Assembly: GCA_937879875.1 (NCBI GenBank)
Contig: CALFMN010000086.1
Coordinates: 1-26,401 of the forward strand
Direction: 5' to 3'
Length of the DNA stretch: 26,401 nt
Source: an uncultured Chloroflexota bacterium
Lineage (GTDB): Bacteria > Chloroflexota > Dehalococcoidia > CAUJGQ01
Positions 1 through 7,072 of the stretch are shown piece by piece (position 1 is the stretch's first letter; each line of letters starts with the position of its first letter). The notes under the pieces are model-generated. The model made no database searches, was not told the DNA's origin, and saw only the letters and a program-made list of their open reading frames with translations. Made by a program: the position numbers and the translations under genes.

Positions 1-1
1 G

Positions 2-352
2 GAGCGGCGGGTGAGTACCGATGCGGCAACGGAGTGGGGTTCTCTCTCTCAACCCTTCTACATCTCCACGACGAAGACGCGGCAGAAGTACAAGAACTTC
101 CGCCGCGACCCGCGTGTGCAGCTCGCCTTCGATGACCCGACGGGCTTTCAATGCATCGTGGTGGACGGAACGGTCGAGATCTGGGAGAACCATCAGCGCG
201 GCCTGCCCTTCTTCCGGCGGATCACGATCAAACACCGGGGCGAGGCGCCGGACGATCGCACGATCCTCGACCGCCTGGCGCGCGAGCAGCGCGTGCTGCT
301 GGTGATCACCCCGGAGAAGCCGATCGCGGCGTGGACACACTGGGGCTTCTGA
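2..352 (+). CDS. PPOX-class (F420/FMN split-barrel) protein, 5' end outside window
   Basis: The frame is open from the window edge, and a GTG at 11 is only an internal candidate start. The visible part has the split-barrel signature FYISTTKTRQKYKNFRRDP, followed by a strand reading VQLAFDD and then a VVDGTVEIW strand, as in pyridoxamine-5'-phosphate-oxidase-like proteins that bind F420 or FMN. Family members usually run 130-150 residues and begin with a strand on reading 'AVLATVGADGRP' type sequence. That strand is absent here, so the gene probably starts upstream of the window. Family assignment is good; cofactor and substrate are unknown. Confidence 0.75.
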   Translation, partial: ERRVSTDAATEWGSLSQPFYISTTKTRQKYKNFRRDPRVQLAFDDPTGFQCIVVDGTVEIWENHQRGLPFFRRITIKHRGEAPDDRTILDRLAREQRVLLVITPEKPIAAWTHWGF

Positions 353-390
353 GGGCGACGGCAATTCGGCCCGCCGCATGGTCGCACCGC

Positions 391-412
391 TATACTGTGC
401 TCAGCAGCAGGA
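391..412 (+). promoter_or_regulatory. -10 box and ribosome-binding site of TA module 1
   Basis: TATACT at 391-396 matches a sigma70-type -10 box. GGAG at about 410-413 lies about 10 nt before the GTG start at 423. No convincing -35 is visible 17 bp upstream. The same TATACT-to-GGAG block recurs before module 2, which supports function. Confidence 0.5.
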
Positions 413-422
413 GTGTTGCGCC

Positions 423-674
423 GTGACCGATGATGAACTGATCGCCCGCTGGATCGAGCCAAACCCGCACAAGGGCGGCAAGGACGAAGCCCGCCTGAAG
501 CGCTATGCAATCTCGGTGTGGGCCATCGCCGGCGAACTGCAAGCGCCCGGCGTCGGCGTTGCGGAGTTGGCGCGCGACTTCGATGTCCCAGGCGAAGCGA
601 TTGAGGCAGCCGCGGCCTACTATCGCCAGCACAAGTGCTTAATCGACAATCGCCTGCGGGCAAACGCGGTTTAG
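423..674 (+). CDS. DUF433-family antitoxin, copy 1
   Basis: This 83-residue protein begins MTDDELIARWIE and contains ELARDFDVPGEAIEAA followed by YYRQHKCLIDNRL. The latter fits the helix-turn-helix-like core of DUF433 proteins, which are commonly found as antitoxins beside DUF5615 PIN-like toxins. I chose the GTG at 423 because it aligns exactly with the ATG of copy 2 at 1127 and has a GGAG upstream. An in-frame ATG at 378 would place the promoter box inside the gene. The toxin starts 4 nt after the stop, so the two are co-transcribed. Likely role: neutralise the toxin and repress the shared promoter (inference from family context). Confidence 0.85.
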   Translation: MTDDELIARWIEPNPHKGGKDEARLKRYAISVWAIAGELQAPGVGVAELARDFDVPGEAIEAAAAYYRQHKCLIDNRLRANAV

Positions 675-678
675 CCGG

Positions 679-1059
679 GTGGCGGAGTTTTATCTCGACC
701 ATGACGTGAAAGCGCGCATCGCCGAACTCCTCCACGGCCGGGGTCACGGTGCCCGCACGGCGCGTGACCTCAGTCTCGATCAAGCAGGTGACGACGAACA
801 CCTGCTGCTTGCCGCCCAAAACGCCTGGATATTGGTGACGACGAACCGCAAAGACTTCGAGCTGCTCCATAACGCGTGGCGGCGCTGGACGCGGGCCTGG
901 AACATCGGGCACCACCACGCAGGCATCCTTGTTCTGCACCAGCCAATGGCGGCCGAAGAGGCGGCGGCTCAACTCGAACAGATTGTCTTGCCCGCTGAGT
1001 CGCTGGCGAACACGCTTCATCGCTGGCGGCCAACCGCTGGATGGGTACAACGCCGCTGA
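679..1059 (+). CDS. DUF5615 PIN-like toxin, copy 1
   Basis: This is a 126-residue protein with a GTG start. The N-terminal strand FYLDHDV carries the first acidic residue. DDEHLLLAA and ILVTTNRKDFELL carry the later acidic and Asn/Asp positions typical of the DUF5615 (Mut7-C/PIN-like) fold, followed by HAGILVL. Family knowledge suggests a metal-dependent ribonuclease toxin; the target is unknown. It is translationally linked to the DUF433 gene 4 nt upstream. The conserved positions appear intact, so the copy is probably functional. Confidence 0.8.
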   Translation: MAEFYLDHDVKARIAELLHGRGHGARTARDLSLDQAGDDEHLLLAAQNAWILVTTNRKDFELLHNAWRRWTRAWNIGHHHAGILVLHQPMAAEEAAAQLEQIVLPAESLANTLHRWRPTAGWVQRR

Positions 1060-1094
1060 TACGTCGCTCGATGTCGAGCGCTGACTCGCACCGC

Positions 1095-1117
1095 TATACT
1101 GTGCTCAGCAGCAGGAG
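1095..1117 (+). promoter_or_regulatory. -10 box and ribosome-binding site of TA module 2
   Basis: TATACT at 1095-1100 and GGAG at about 1114-1117, 9 nt before the ATG at 1127, repeat the layout of module 1. A weak -35 candidate, TGTCGA, lies at 1072-1077 with 17-bp spacing. The second module therefore has its own promoter and need not rely on read-through from the first. Confidence 0.5.
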
Positions 1118-1126
1118 CATCGCGCC

Positions 1127-1378
1127 ATGACCGACGATGAACTGATCGCCCGCTGGATCGAGGCGCACCCCTGGAAGAGCGGCAAGGACGAAGCGATTCT
1201 CAGAGAGTCCGACCTGTCGATCTGGGCGATCGTCGGCGATCTGAGCACGAACAACGGTGACATTGCCGACACAGCGCGCGGCTACGGCATTTCGATCGAA
1301 GCGGTGCAGGCAGCACTCGCATACTATCGTCGGCACAAGTGCCTGATTGATAGTCGCCTTGCGGCGAACCGGGCATAG
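1127..1378 (+). CDS. DUF433-family antitoxin, copy 2
   Basis: This protein is 83 residues, the same length as copy 1. It begins with the same twelve residues (MTDDELIARWIE) and ends YYRRHKCLIDSRL. The middle has diverged (for example STNNGDIADTARGYGIS against APGVGVAELARDFDVP). The divergence is concentrated in the middle and near the putative DNA- or toxin-contacting region, so the two antitoxins may have become insulated from each other (inference). The toxin gene starts 6 nt downstream. Confidence 0.85.
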   Translation: MTDDELIARWIEAHPWKSGKDEAILRESDLSIWAIVGDLSTNNGDIADTARGYGISIEAVQAALAYYRRHKCLIDSRLAANRA

Positions 1379-1384
1379 CCGAGC

Positions 1385-1765
1385 GTGGCGCGTATCTATC
1401 TCGACCACAACGTTCGCGCCGATGTCGCTGATTTGCTTCAGGCACATGGTCATGTCACGACCAGAACGCGCGACCTGAAACTGACCCGCGCCCGCGACCA
1501 CGAACAGTTGCTCACGGCGGCGCGGCGCGGCACGATTCTCGTGAGCCACAATTACGGCGACTTCGAGTTGCTGCATGATGCCTGGCGCCTCTGGTCCGAG
1601 TTCTGGGGTGTAACGGCGCAGCACGCCGGCGTGCTGCTCGTTCCTCAGGAGCGGCCATCCGCTGAGCAGGCTGATGCAATCGCCGGACTCCTGGCGCAGA
1701 TCCCGTCGCTCGCGAACGAGCTGTACCGCTGGCGCGCGGGCAGCGGCTGGCAGCGGCGCGGCTGA
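1385..1765 (+). CDS. DUF5615 PIN-like toxin, copy 2
   Basis: This is a 126-residue paralogue of the toxin at 679, also with a GTG start. It retains IYLDHNV at the N-terminus, ARDHEQLL, ILVSHNYGDFELLHDAW and HAGVLLV, so the PIN-like acidic set is preserved. The first motif reads LDHNV instead of LDHDV, leaving Asp7 as the likely metal ligand in both. It ends in a Trp/Arg-rich tail (RWRAGSGWQRR) shared with copy 1. Confidence 0.8.
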   Translation: MARIYLDHNVRADVADLLQAHGHVTTRTRDLKLTRARDHEQLLTAARRGTILVSHNYGDFELLHDAWRLWSEFWGVTAQHAGVLLVPQERPSAEQADAIAGLLAQIPSLANELYRWRAGSGWQRRG

Positions 1766-1816
1766 CCAGGCGTCTGGCCGTACGCGTGCTGCGTACAGGC
1801 GCAGAGGGGCCGCGGT

Positions 1817-1846
1817 CGCCCGGCTCGCCGCGGCGTGAGCCGGGCG
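1817..1846 (+). terminator. GC-rich hairpin after TA module 2
   Basis: CGCCCGGCTC at 1817-1826 pairs perfectly with GAGCCGGGCG at 1837-1846 around a 10-nt loop. It lies 51 nt after the second toxin gene. No U-tract follows, so intrinsic termination is uncertain; it could instead stabilise the transcript's 3' end. Confidence 0.4.
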
Positions 1847-1888
1847 GCATTACGTCACGCTCTTGCGCCAGCAGCGCAACAGTTCGTT

Positions 1889-1894
1889 TATACT
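1889..1894 (+). promoter_or_regulatory. -10 box for the DUF402 gene
   Basis: TATACT at 1889-1894 would start transcription near 1901. That is downstream of an alternative start at 1835, so it argues for the ATG at 1931. A -35 candidate, TTGCGC at 1863-1868, has a rather long 20-bp spacing. Confidence 0.4.
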
Positions 1895-1930
1895 GTGGCC
1901 GTCGAGGTACGCGGCGCTGCGGGAGGATCG

Positions 1931-2434
1931 ATGGCGGTTCGGCGAACCTATCGTGTTGAGTCACGCAGCTTCGACAGGCAGACAAGCTGGCACTGGGACG
2001 CCGAGTTCGTCGGCAGAGCGCCGAGCCTGCTGATCGTGCACTCCGCCGCCGGCGACCCGGTCGTCTCCGGCGAACGGCAGTACCCCTGGCCGGCCGACAC
2101 GCTGCAGTTTTACTGGAGCGACCGCTGGTACAACATCCGCGCCGCGCTGCGCGACGGTGCGCTCTACTTCTACTCCTGCAACGTGGCAATGCCCGCCACG
2201 TTCAGCGAGAACGAACTCACGTACGTCGATCTCGATCTGGAGCTGGCCGTCACAGACGGGCTCAGCGCCCGGCTGGAAGGCGAAGACGACTTCCGCCGCA
2301 ACGCCGCCGCGATGAGCTACCCGCCCGATGTCGTGCAGCGCGCGCAGGACGCGGTGCAGGAGCTGCACAGCCTGGTGCGCGCCGGCCGCCCGCCGTTCCG
2401 TGACTACGAGAGCCTGCTGCGGCTGGCGCGCTGA
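1931..2434 (+). CDS. DUF402 domain protein
   Basis: The 167-residue protein has the DUF402 (FomD-like) hallmarks: W at the YPWPADTLQFYW segment, DRWYNIRAAL, GALYFYSCNVAMP, and the strongly conserved LTYVDLDLELAVTDG. Family members bind divalent metal and nucleotides and act as hydrolases on nucleotide conjugates or diphosphates; the substrate of this one is unknown. I chose the start at 1931 because GGAGG lies just upstream at 1922-1926 and the -10 box at 1889 would be inside any longer version. The gene is followed within 90 nt by the deacetylase gene. Confidence 0.85.
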   Translation: MAVRRTYRVESRSFDRQTSWHWDAEFVGRAPSLLIVHSAAGDPVVSGERQYPWPADTLQFYWSDRWYNIRAALRDGALYFYSCNVAMPATFSENELTYVDLDLELAVTDGLSARLEGEDDFRRNAAAMSYPPDVVQRAQDAVQELHSLVRAGRPPFRDYESLLRLAR

Positions 2435-2521
2435 ACGATGACCAGATCCGCCGGCTCGCCACCGGCGTACGAATACGGGCAGTCCAGCCCAGCGCCGGGC
2501 GCGCCAGGAGCAGACGTACGT

Positions 2522-3613
2522 ATGTCCGCGCTGCCGCCCGCCCGGCTCGCCGCTTTCACCTGCGTCACGCTGGTCGCGGCCGTGCTTGGGGCCGGCTCAG
2601 CAGGGCGGGCGAGCGCCGCCCGCCGTCCCGCTTCGCCCTCCAGAATCGAGCACGCGCTGCCGCAGCTCTGGATCGCAGACGTGGGCGGATGCAGCGCACC
2701 GACGCCGCTGGCTCAGGCAGTCAACCCGCAGCCCGTCAACATCACGGGGCGGGCGCCAAACGAGCTCGGCCGCATCCCGATCATGGAATACCACCGCATC
2801 TGGAACCCGGAGGCGCCGTGGCAGCGCTCGACCGCGGGCTTCCGCCGCGACCTCGAACGGCTGTACGCCGCGGGCTTCCGTTCGGTTTCGCTCGGCGATC
2901 TGCTCGCCAACCGCATCGATCTGCCGCTCGGCGCCTCGCCGGTCGTCTTCACCTTCGACGACAGCTACGTGAGCCAGCTCTGGTTTACGGCCGACGGCAC
3001 GCCGGCGTCCGACAGCGCGGTGGGCATCATGCAGCGCTTCGCCGCCGAACATCCCGACTTCGGCCTGCACGGCGTCTTCTACATCACCTGGAACACGCTG
3101 TTCGGCGGTCCCGGCGCCCGGAACACGGACAAGCTGCGCTATCTGGTCGATCACGGCTTCGAGCTGGGCAACCACACCATCAGCCACCCCGACCTCAGCC
3201 ACGGCACCACTGCCAGCGTGCAGAAGGAGCTGGGTCAGGAGCAGGCGCTGGTGCGGCAGGCGCTCGGCGGCTATGAGATGCAGACCATGGCGCTGCCCTA
3301 CGGCAACTGGCCGCGCGACCGCGGTCTGGCGCAGGCAGGCGCCGCCGGCGACGCTGCCTATCATTTCCAGGCGATCCTGCAGGTCGGCTCGGAGCCCGCG
3401 CCCGCCCCGGCGAGCGCCGCCTACAACCCGCTCGTCCTGCCGCGCGTCCAGGCCGGCGAGCAGTCGCTCAGTTACTGGCTTAGCTGGTTCGACCAGCATC
3501 CGGACGAGCGCTACGTCAGCGACGGCGACGTCAACGTGCTGGCATTCCCGGCTCGTCTGAGCAATCGCCTGCGCCCGGACGCCGCCCAGCACTGGACGCT
3601 GCGGCCGTATTGA
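2522..3613 (+). CDS. Secreted polysaccharide deacetylase (NodB-like)
   Basis: The start at 2522 gives a clear signal peptide (ARLAAFTCVTLVAAVLGAGSAGRASA); the longer frame from 2438 adds a low-complexity stretch before it. AGGAG lies at 2506-2510. The NodB motifs are present: FTFDD at residues 143-147 (catalytic and metal Asp) and HTISH at 218-222 (metal-binding H-x3-H). Family enzymes remove N-acetyl groups from peptidoglycan or other polysaccharides in a Zn-dependent reaction outside the membrane. It lies just upstream of a cell-wall peptidase gene, which fits an envelope role. The true polymer is unknown. Confidence 0.85.
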   Translation: MSALPPARLAAFTCVTLVAAVLGAGSAGRASAARRPASPSRIEHALPQLWIADVGGCSAPTPLAQAVNPQPVNITGRAPNELGRIPIMEYHRIWNPEAPWQRSTAGFRRDLERLYAAGFRSVSLGDLLANRIDLPLGASPVVFTFDDSYVSQLWFTADGTPASDSAVGIMQRFAAEHPDFGLHGVFYITWNTLFGGPGARNTDKLRYLVDHGFELGNHTISHPDLSHGTTASVQKELGQEQALVRQALGGYEMQTMALPYGNWPRDRGLAQAGAAGDAAYHFQAILQVGSEPAPAPASAAYNPLVLPRVQAGEQSLSYWLSWFDQHPDERYVSDGDVNVLAFPARLSNRLRPDAAQHWTLRPY

Positions 3614-3677
3614 GCAAACGTCGCGGGCGGCGCCGTTCGCGATGCAAATCGCCGCACGACTTGCCATCCCGGCCAAT

Positions 3678-3734
3678 GTTACGTAGAGTCGAGCGAGGCG
3701 GGACGGTTTTGCATAAAACCGTTACGTATAACGG
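3678..3734 (+). promoter_or_regulatory. Overlapping mutually exclusive hairpins and promoter before the M23 gene
   Basis: ACGGTTTT (3703-3710) pairs perfectly with AAAACCGT (3715-3722) around GCAT. The 3' arm of that hairpin also begins a second one: CCGTTA (3719-3724) pairs with TAACGG (3729-3734) around CGTA. Both cannot form together. GTTACGTA occurs at 3678-3685 and again at 3721-3728. TATAAC at 3727-3732 could be a -10 box, about 20 bp before the GTG start. The region is markedly AT-rich for this window. Confidence 0.45.
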
Positions 3735-3752
3735 CTAACCTGTGTACGCTAA

Positions 3753-5351
3753 GTGACGAATCCGCCGGCGAATCCGCCGGAGAGGGAGTGCGCGCGCATC
3801 GACGGCACGCAACGGCAGCGGCCTCCGCGGCTGACGCGCGGCCCGCTGTACGACTATCACCTGATTAATCCCGAGCGGCTGGCTCGCGAACGTGCCCGCC
3901 ACCGCCGCCGTTTCCGCATCCACACCGCAATCGTCCTGCTGATAGCCGTAATCGCGTTTGGCCTGGTTCCGCTGCGCGGCCGTGCACACATGGGCACGCG
4001 CCACACCGCTGCCGCCTACGTTCCCCGCCGGCAATCGCCGCCGGTGCCCGCGCTCAACCCGGGCGAACCCACCGGCGGCGGCGTGGCTGGTGAGATTCAA
4101 TACCTGCGCGCGCCGCTCGTGCTGGACGGCGTGAACCAGGCGCGTACGACCGGCCTGCCGCTGCAGGCGAACGCCGCGGTACCCGCTCAGGCCGGTCAGC
4201 CTCCCGCCGCGAATGCTGCTGCGCCCGGTGCAGGACAGGCCGCAAACGCCGCACAACCGGCGGACAATGCCGCGGCGGCTCCAACCGCTTCGGCGACGCC
4301 GGCGGTGGGCTTCGTGGGCGATGTGCCGCACCGGCCCAACGTGCCGGAGAGCGGCGACGGCGGCAGCCCCGATGCCAGCGCCACGCCGAGCGACTCGGGA
4401 CAGCAGAACGGCCAGCCAGCGGCCGCACCTTCGCCCGCGCCGACGCCGACGCCGGATGACAGCCATCGCCAGTATGCGACAAACGACCCGAACCGGCCGC
4501 TCTACTACGATCACGTCGTGCAGCCCGGCGATACTGTCTCGACCATCGCCGCGCGCTACGGCGTCTCCACCAGCACCGTGCTGTGGAACAATCCGCTGAT
4601 TACCGACCGCGACGCCTTGTTCGTGGGACAGACCGTGCGCGTGCCCACCACCGACGGCGTGCTCTACAACGTGCATCTCGGCGACACGCTGTATGACATC
4701 GCGGATACCTACAAGGTCAAACCGGAGGATGTGATCGCGCTGGGCGCAAACGGCGTGCCGAACGTCGACGCGATCCGGGAAGGACAAACGATCCTGCTCG
4801 TCGGCGGTGAGCCGCCACCACCTCCGCCGCCCCCTCCTCCGCCGCCGACGCCATCACCGGCGCCGACGCCGCAGCCGCAATCGCAACCTCCGGCCACCGC
4901 CGCGGCAGCGCCGGCCGCGCCGGCTGCAGCTCCGCCCACACAGGCAGCGCCACCGCCGGCGCAAGGCCCGCCGGTTTCGAGCAGCGGCTGGGCCTGGCCG
5001 GCGACCGGGCCGATCACCAGCTACTTCGGGCCGAGCCACCCGCTGGGCATCGACATCGGCCAAGGCGCTGGCGGGCAGCCGATCCATGCGGCGAAAGCGG
5101 GGACGGTGACGTTCGCGGGCGGCGATCCCTGCTGCAGCTACGGCTACTACGTGGACATCGACCACGGCGGCGGCTGGAGCTCGCGCTACGGCCACTGCCG
5201 TAGCTGGCCGATCGTCTCCGTGGGCCAGCACGTGGTGCAGGGGCAGACGATCTGCTACGCCGGCAGCACCGGCTACAGCACCGGCCCGCACCTGCACTTC
5301 GAGATCCACCTCAACGGCCAGGTACTGAACCCGCTGAACTTCTTACCGTAG
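3753..5351 (+). CDS. Membrane-anchored LysM-LysM-M23 peptidase
   Basis: This 532-residue protein has a short basic cytoplasmic N-terminus, one membrane segment near residues 56-75 (IHTAIVLLIAVIAFGLVPL) and an Ala/Pro-rich stalk. Two LysM domains follow (about 253-297 and 304-350, with VVQPGDTVSTIAARYGV and VHLGDTLYDIADTYKV), then a Pro-rich linker (about 353-410) and a C-terminal M23 domain. Zn-ligand motifs are SHPLGIDI (H429, D434) and HLHFE (H513, H515). Family role: endopeptidase on peptidoglycan, held to the wall by LysM. No Shine-Dalgarno precedes the GTG, so translation may be leaderless or nearly so. The last 66 codons are duplicated 1.5 kb downstream. Confidence 0.9.
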   Translation: MTNPPANPPERECARIDGTQRQRPPRLTRGPLYDYHLINPERLARERARHRRRFRIHTAIVLLIAVIAFGLVPLRGRAHMGTRHTAAAYVPRRQSPPVPALNPGEPTGGGVAGEIQYLRAPLVLDGVNQARTTGLPLQANAAVPAQAGQPPAANAAAPGAGQAANAAQPADNAAAAPTASATPAVGFVGDVPHRPNVPESGDGGSPDASATPSDSGQQNGQPAAAPSPAPTPTPDDSHRQYATNDPNRPLYYDHVVQPGDTVSTIAARYGVSTSTVLWNNPLITDRDALFVGQTVRVPTTDGVLYNVHLGDTLYDIADTYKVKPEDVIALGANGVPNVDAIREGQTILLVGGEPPPPPPPPPPPPTPSPAPTPQPQSQPPATAAAAPAAPAAAPPTQAAPPPAQGPPVSSSGWAWPATGPITSYFGPSHPLGIDIGQGAGGQPIHAAKAGTVTFAGGDPCCSYGYYVDIDHGGGWSSRYGHCRSWPIVSVGQHVVQGQTICYAGSTGYSTGPHLHFEIHLNGQVLNPLNFLP

Positions 5352-5352
5352 C
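5151..5352 (+). repeat. 202-bp direct repeat, copy 1 (3' end of the M23 gene)
   Basis: By eye, 201 of 202 positions are identical to 6663-6864; the single difference is GTACTG here against GTGCTG in copy 2. The repeat begins at a codon boundary (residue 467) and ends one base after the stop codon. It contains the HLHFE zinc motif. Confidence 0.95.
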
Positions 5353-5458
5353 GTGCTGACCTGCGAGCGCAAACAACGGTCCCGGTTCGGTGAAATAGCT
5401 GAAAACGGCGCGCTGCTGGCTCATCGAGATGTGGCCCCAGATGTGGCTGCTGAGAGAC

Positions 5459-6121
5459 CTATATAAGCGTCAGCCCGTGAAAGTTGAGGGCAGCGTTAAG
5501 CTCATCGGCCTCAGGGTTCAGGGGCATGGCGTCGAGCGGTTGGAACTCAGCAGTTTCAAACACTGCCCAGCACCGTAGTCCGTACTCAAAGCGGCTTGAG
5601 AACACGATGCCCTGGAAACCCCGCTCATATGCCCAGTGTGAGACAGCTTGCGAGAGCTTGCGATTCCGGCTCAGCGCATCGCCGAAATCGAAGTCGTCCA
5701 GCCCAAGCTCAAGCAACGTGTCCGCGAGGGCTCCCCGAAGCTCTCTGCGCGTCTCTGCGGCATAGGTGTCGAGCCATCGCTGATTCGGCCCGAGCTCAGC
5801 ACGCCCCAGCGCACGCCCCTGACACCAATCCACCAGCCACGCCTTCGGAATCCGGCCAAGTTTTGGTTCAACATCACCCGGCTCGCCTGACGGCAACAGG
5901 CGCAGTGCTGCCAGCGCCGTCAGGCTTGGCCTCTGGTCGGCCAGGAGTTCCACGTAGCAGGTTGTGGCAGATTCCGCGAGATAAAGAACCCGATACTTCC
6001 CCTCGGGGTCGTCATACCGCCCCGTCCCGATATATTCCCGAGGCGGAAACGCCAACGGATCGGGTCGACGGCCCACACGAACGAGCGGACTCGCCGGGGT
6101 ACCAGCCTCCCATGCAGGCAC
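5459..6121 (-). CDS. RES-domain toxin
   Basis: The 220-residue protein carries the RES pattern: RVGR near the N-terminus, YLAESATTCYVELL (the conserved Glu region), and IVFSSRFEYGLRCWAVFE (the conserved Ser region). RES toxins characterised in other bacteria act on NAD+ (hydrolysis or phosphorolysis) or ADP-ribosylate a target; which of these applies here cannot be told. The start is GTG at 6121, sharing one base with the antitoxin stop (TAGTG), a classic translational coupling. Base composition is lower in GC than the neighbours, suggesting transfer. The second gene of a two-gene operon. Confidence 0.85.
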   Translation of the reverse strand: MPAWEAGTPASPLVRVGRRPDPLAFPPREYIGTGRYDDPEGKYRVLYLAESATTCYVELLADQRPSLTALAALRLLPSGEPGDVEPKLGRIPKAWLVDWCQGRALGRAELGPNQRWLDTYAAETRRELRGALADTLLELGLDDFDFGDALSRNRKLSQAVSHWAYERGFQGIVFSSRFEYGLRCWAVFETAEFQPLDAMPLNPEADELNAALNFHGLTLI

Positions 6122-6495
6122 TAACGAACCGTCACGAACGCCTTGGCCGCTCGCAAGACCTCCTGCGGCCGGTCGGCAATGTGGAGTGCTGGCGCAGCAT
6201 CATCCAGGTCCGGGTTCATTCCCATCAGCCAGTTTTGCACGACCTGGGGAGGCACGCACTGGCGCAGTAAGTACGCTACCTGATAGGCGTCGCGGAGGTG
6301 CTGAATCGTATCTCCTTGAGGCTCACGGGGACCGCGAGCCCACTGGCCTACGGCCTTGGGATTCCTGATCCCGACCATCAGGGCAGTCATCCGTTGCCCC
6401 ACGAGTTCCTGCAGGAACCGCGCCATTTCCGCAGGCGTCGCGCGAGACATAGCCTCATGGGCAGTCGCCTCCGGTGATGCTGTCGGCGTAGCCAT
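6121..6495 (-). CDS. Xre/MbcA/ParS-family antitoxin
   Basis: This 124-residue protein starts MATPTASPEA. I chose the ATG at 6495 because AGGGAG (6504-6509) sits 8 nt upstream; an in-frame start at 6654 would run through the promoter and operator region. The N-terminal helical part (MTALMVGIRNPKAVGQWARG) fits an Xre helix-turn-helix. The C-terminal part (QNWLMGMNPDLDDAAPALHI, then EVLRAAKAFV) is the DUF2384-type toxin-binding segment. Such antitoxins block the RES active site and repress their own promoter. Confidence 0.85.
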   Translation of the reverse strand: MATPTASPEATAHEAMSRATPAEMARFLQELVGQRMTALMVGIRNPKAVGQWARGPREPQGDTIQHLRDAYQVAYLLRQCVPPQVVQNWLMGMNPDLDDAAPALHIADRPQEVLRAAKAFVTVR

Positions 6496-6545
6496 GATGC
6501 CTGCTCCCTGTGTCGCCTGTCGAGAGAGCCTCGTTACTTCGCTGC

Positions 6546-6568
6546 CCCTGAAATGAGCCCTGAAATGA
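6546..6568 (-). promoter_or_regulatory. Tandem 11-bp operator candidate of the RES/Xre operon
   Basis: CCCTGAAATGA occurs twice, at 6546-6556 and 6558-6568, with a 12-bp period and perfect identity. It lies between the AT-rich promoter region and the antitoxin start. Tandem sites in this position are what an autorepressing antitoxin would bind (inference). Confidence 0.5.
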
Positions 6569-6573
6569 CCCTC

Positions 6574-6609
6574 TATATATATACTCGTATGGGACACCTC
6601 ATTATTCAA
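6574..6609 (-). promoter_or_regulatory. AT-rich promoter region of the RES/Xre operon
   Basis: The plus strand carries a run of alternating TA at 6574-6583 and ATTCAA at 6604-6609. Read on the minus strand, this gives TTGAAT as -35 and a -10 within GAGTATATATA at 17-20 bp spacing. The exact boxes are ambiguous. This is the most AT-rich stretch of the first 8 kb. Confidence 0.4.
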
Positions 6610-6863
6610 TGGGTTCAAGTGAGGAAATTCTTGCAAGCATAGGCGCCCTTGCACCCGGCCAAGTGGACATCGACCACGGCGGCGGCTGGAGCTCGCGCTA
6701 CGGCCACTGCCGTAGCTGGCCGATCGTCTCCGTGGGCCAGCACGTGGTGCAGGGGCAGACGATCTGCTACGCCGGCAGCACCGGCTACAGCACCGGCCCG
6801 CACCTGCACTTCGAGATCCACCTCAACGGCCAGGTGCTGAACCCGCTGAACTTCTTACCGTAG
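6609..6863 (+). pseudogene. Orphan 3' fragment of the M23 peptidase gene
   Basis: An 84-codon frame consists of 18 unrelated residues (MGSSEEILASIGALAPGQ) fused in frame to the last 66 residues of the M23 peptidase. The fragment keeps HLHFE but lacks the first zinc ligands (H429, D434), the LysM domains and any signal, so it cannot be a working peptidase. No ribosome-binding site precedes the ATG. It is best read as a duplication remnant marking the right edge of the toxin-antitoxin insertion. Confidence 0.8.
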
Positions 6864-6864
6864 C
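6663..6864 (+). repeat. 202-bp direct repeat, copy 2
   Basis: Copy of 5151-5352 with one mismatch. Together the two copies bracket 1,310 bp (5353-6662) containing only the RES/Xre operon and its promoter. Confidence 0.95.
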
Positions 6865-7072
6865 CGCAGTGGAATGCCTCGACCCCTTTTCGCGCATCGA
6901 AGAGAATTGAGAACAGGCGCAGAGCGGAATCGCGTGGTTCGCACCCACGAAGCTGGCCGCGAGTACAGGCACCGTGGGACTTGGACGTCCGTCAACTGGG
7001 CCGCGATCGACCCGTATTGCTCCGTTCCCGAGCGCGATCCCGTTCATCGAATGATCTTCGGTATTCCCAATG

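Larger units (their letters stand above)
383..1765 (+). repeat. Tandem duplication of a two-gene toxin-antitoxin module
   Basis: Two antitoxin-toxin pairs follow each other with a period of about 704-706 bp. The repeat begins before the genes: the stretch from the TATACT box through the ribosome-binding site to the first dozen codons is nearly identical at 383-458 and 1087-1162. Inside the coding regions the copies have diverged (about 57% identical antitoxin residues by hand count, roughly half in the toxins). The duplication is therefore old, but its regulatory start has stayed conserved. Confidence 0.85.

Noticed and set aside
193..1050. Long minus-strand ORF across the first toxin-antitoxin module
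   Set aside because: Arg/Pro-rich shadow of the plus-strand genes, which have clear families, ribosome-binding sites and a paralogous copy.
2597..3676. 359-codon minus-strand ORF opposite the deacetylase gene
   Set aside because: Antisense shadow with low-complexity composition; the plus strand has signal peptide and NodB motifs.
6609..6863. A second small M23 peptidase gene
   Set aside because: Lacks the first zinc ligands, signal and ribosome-binding site; it is a duplicated gene end.
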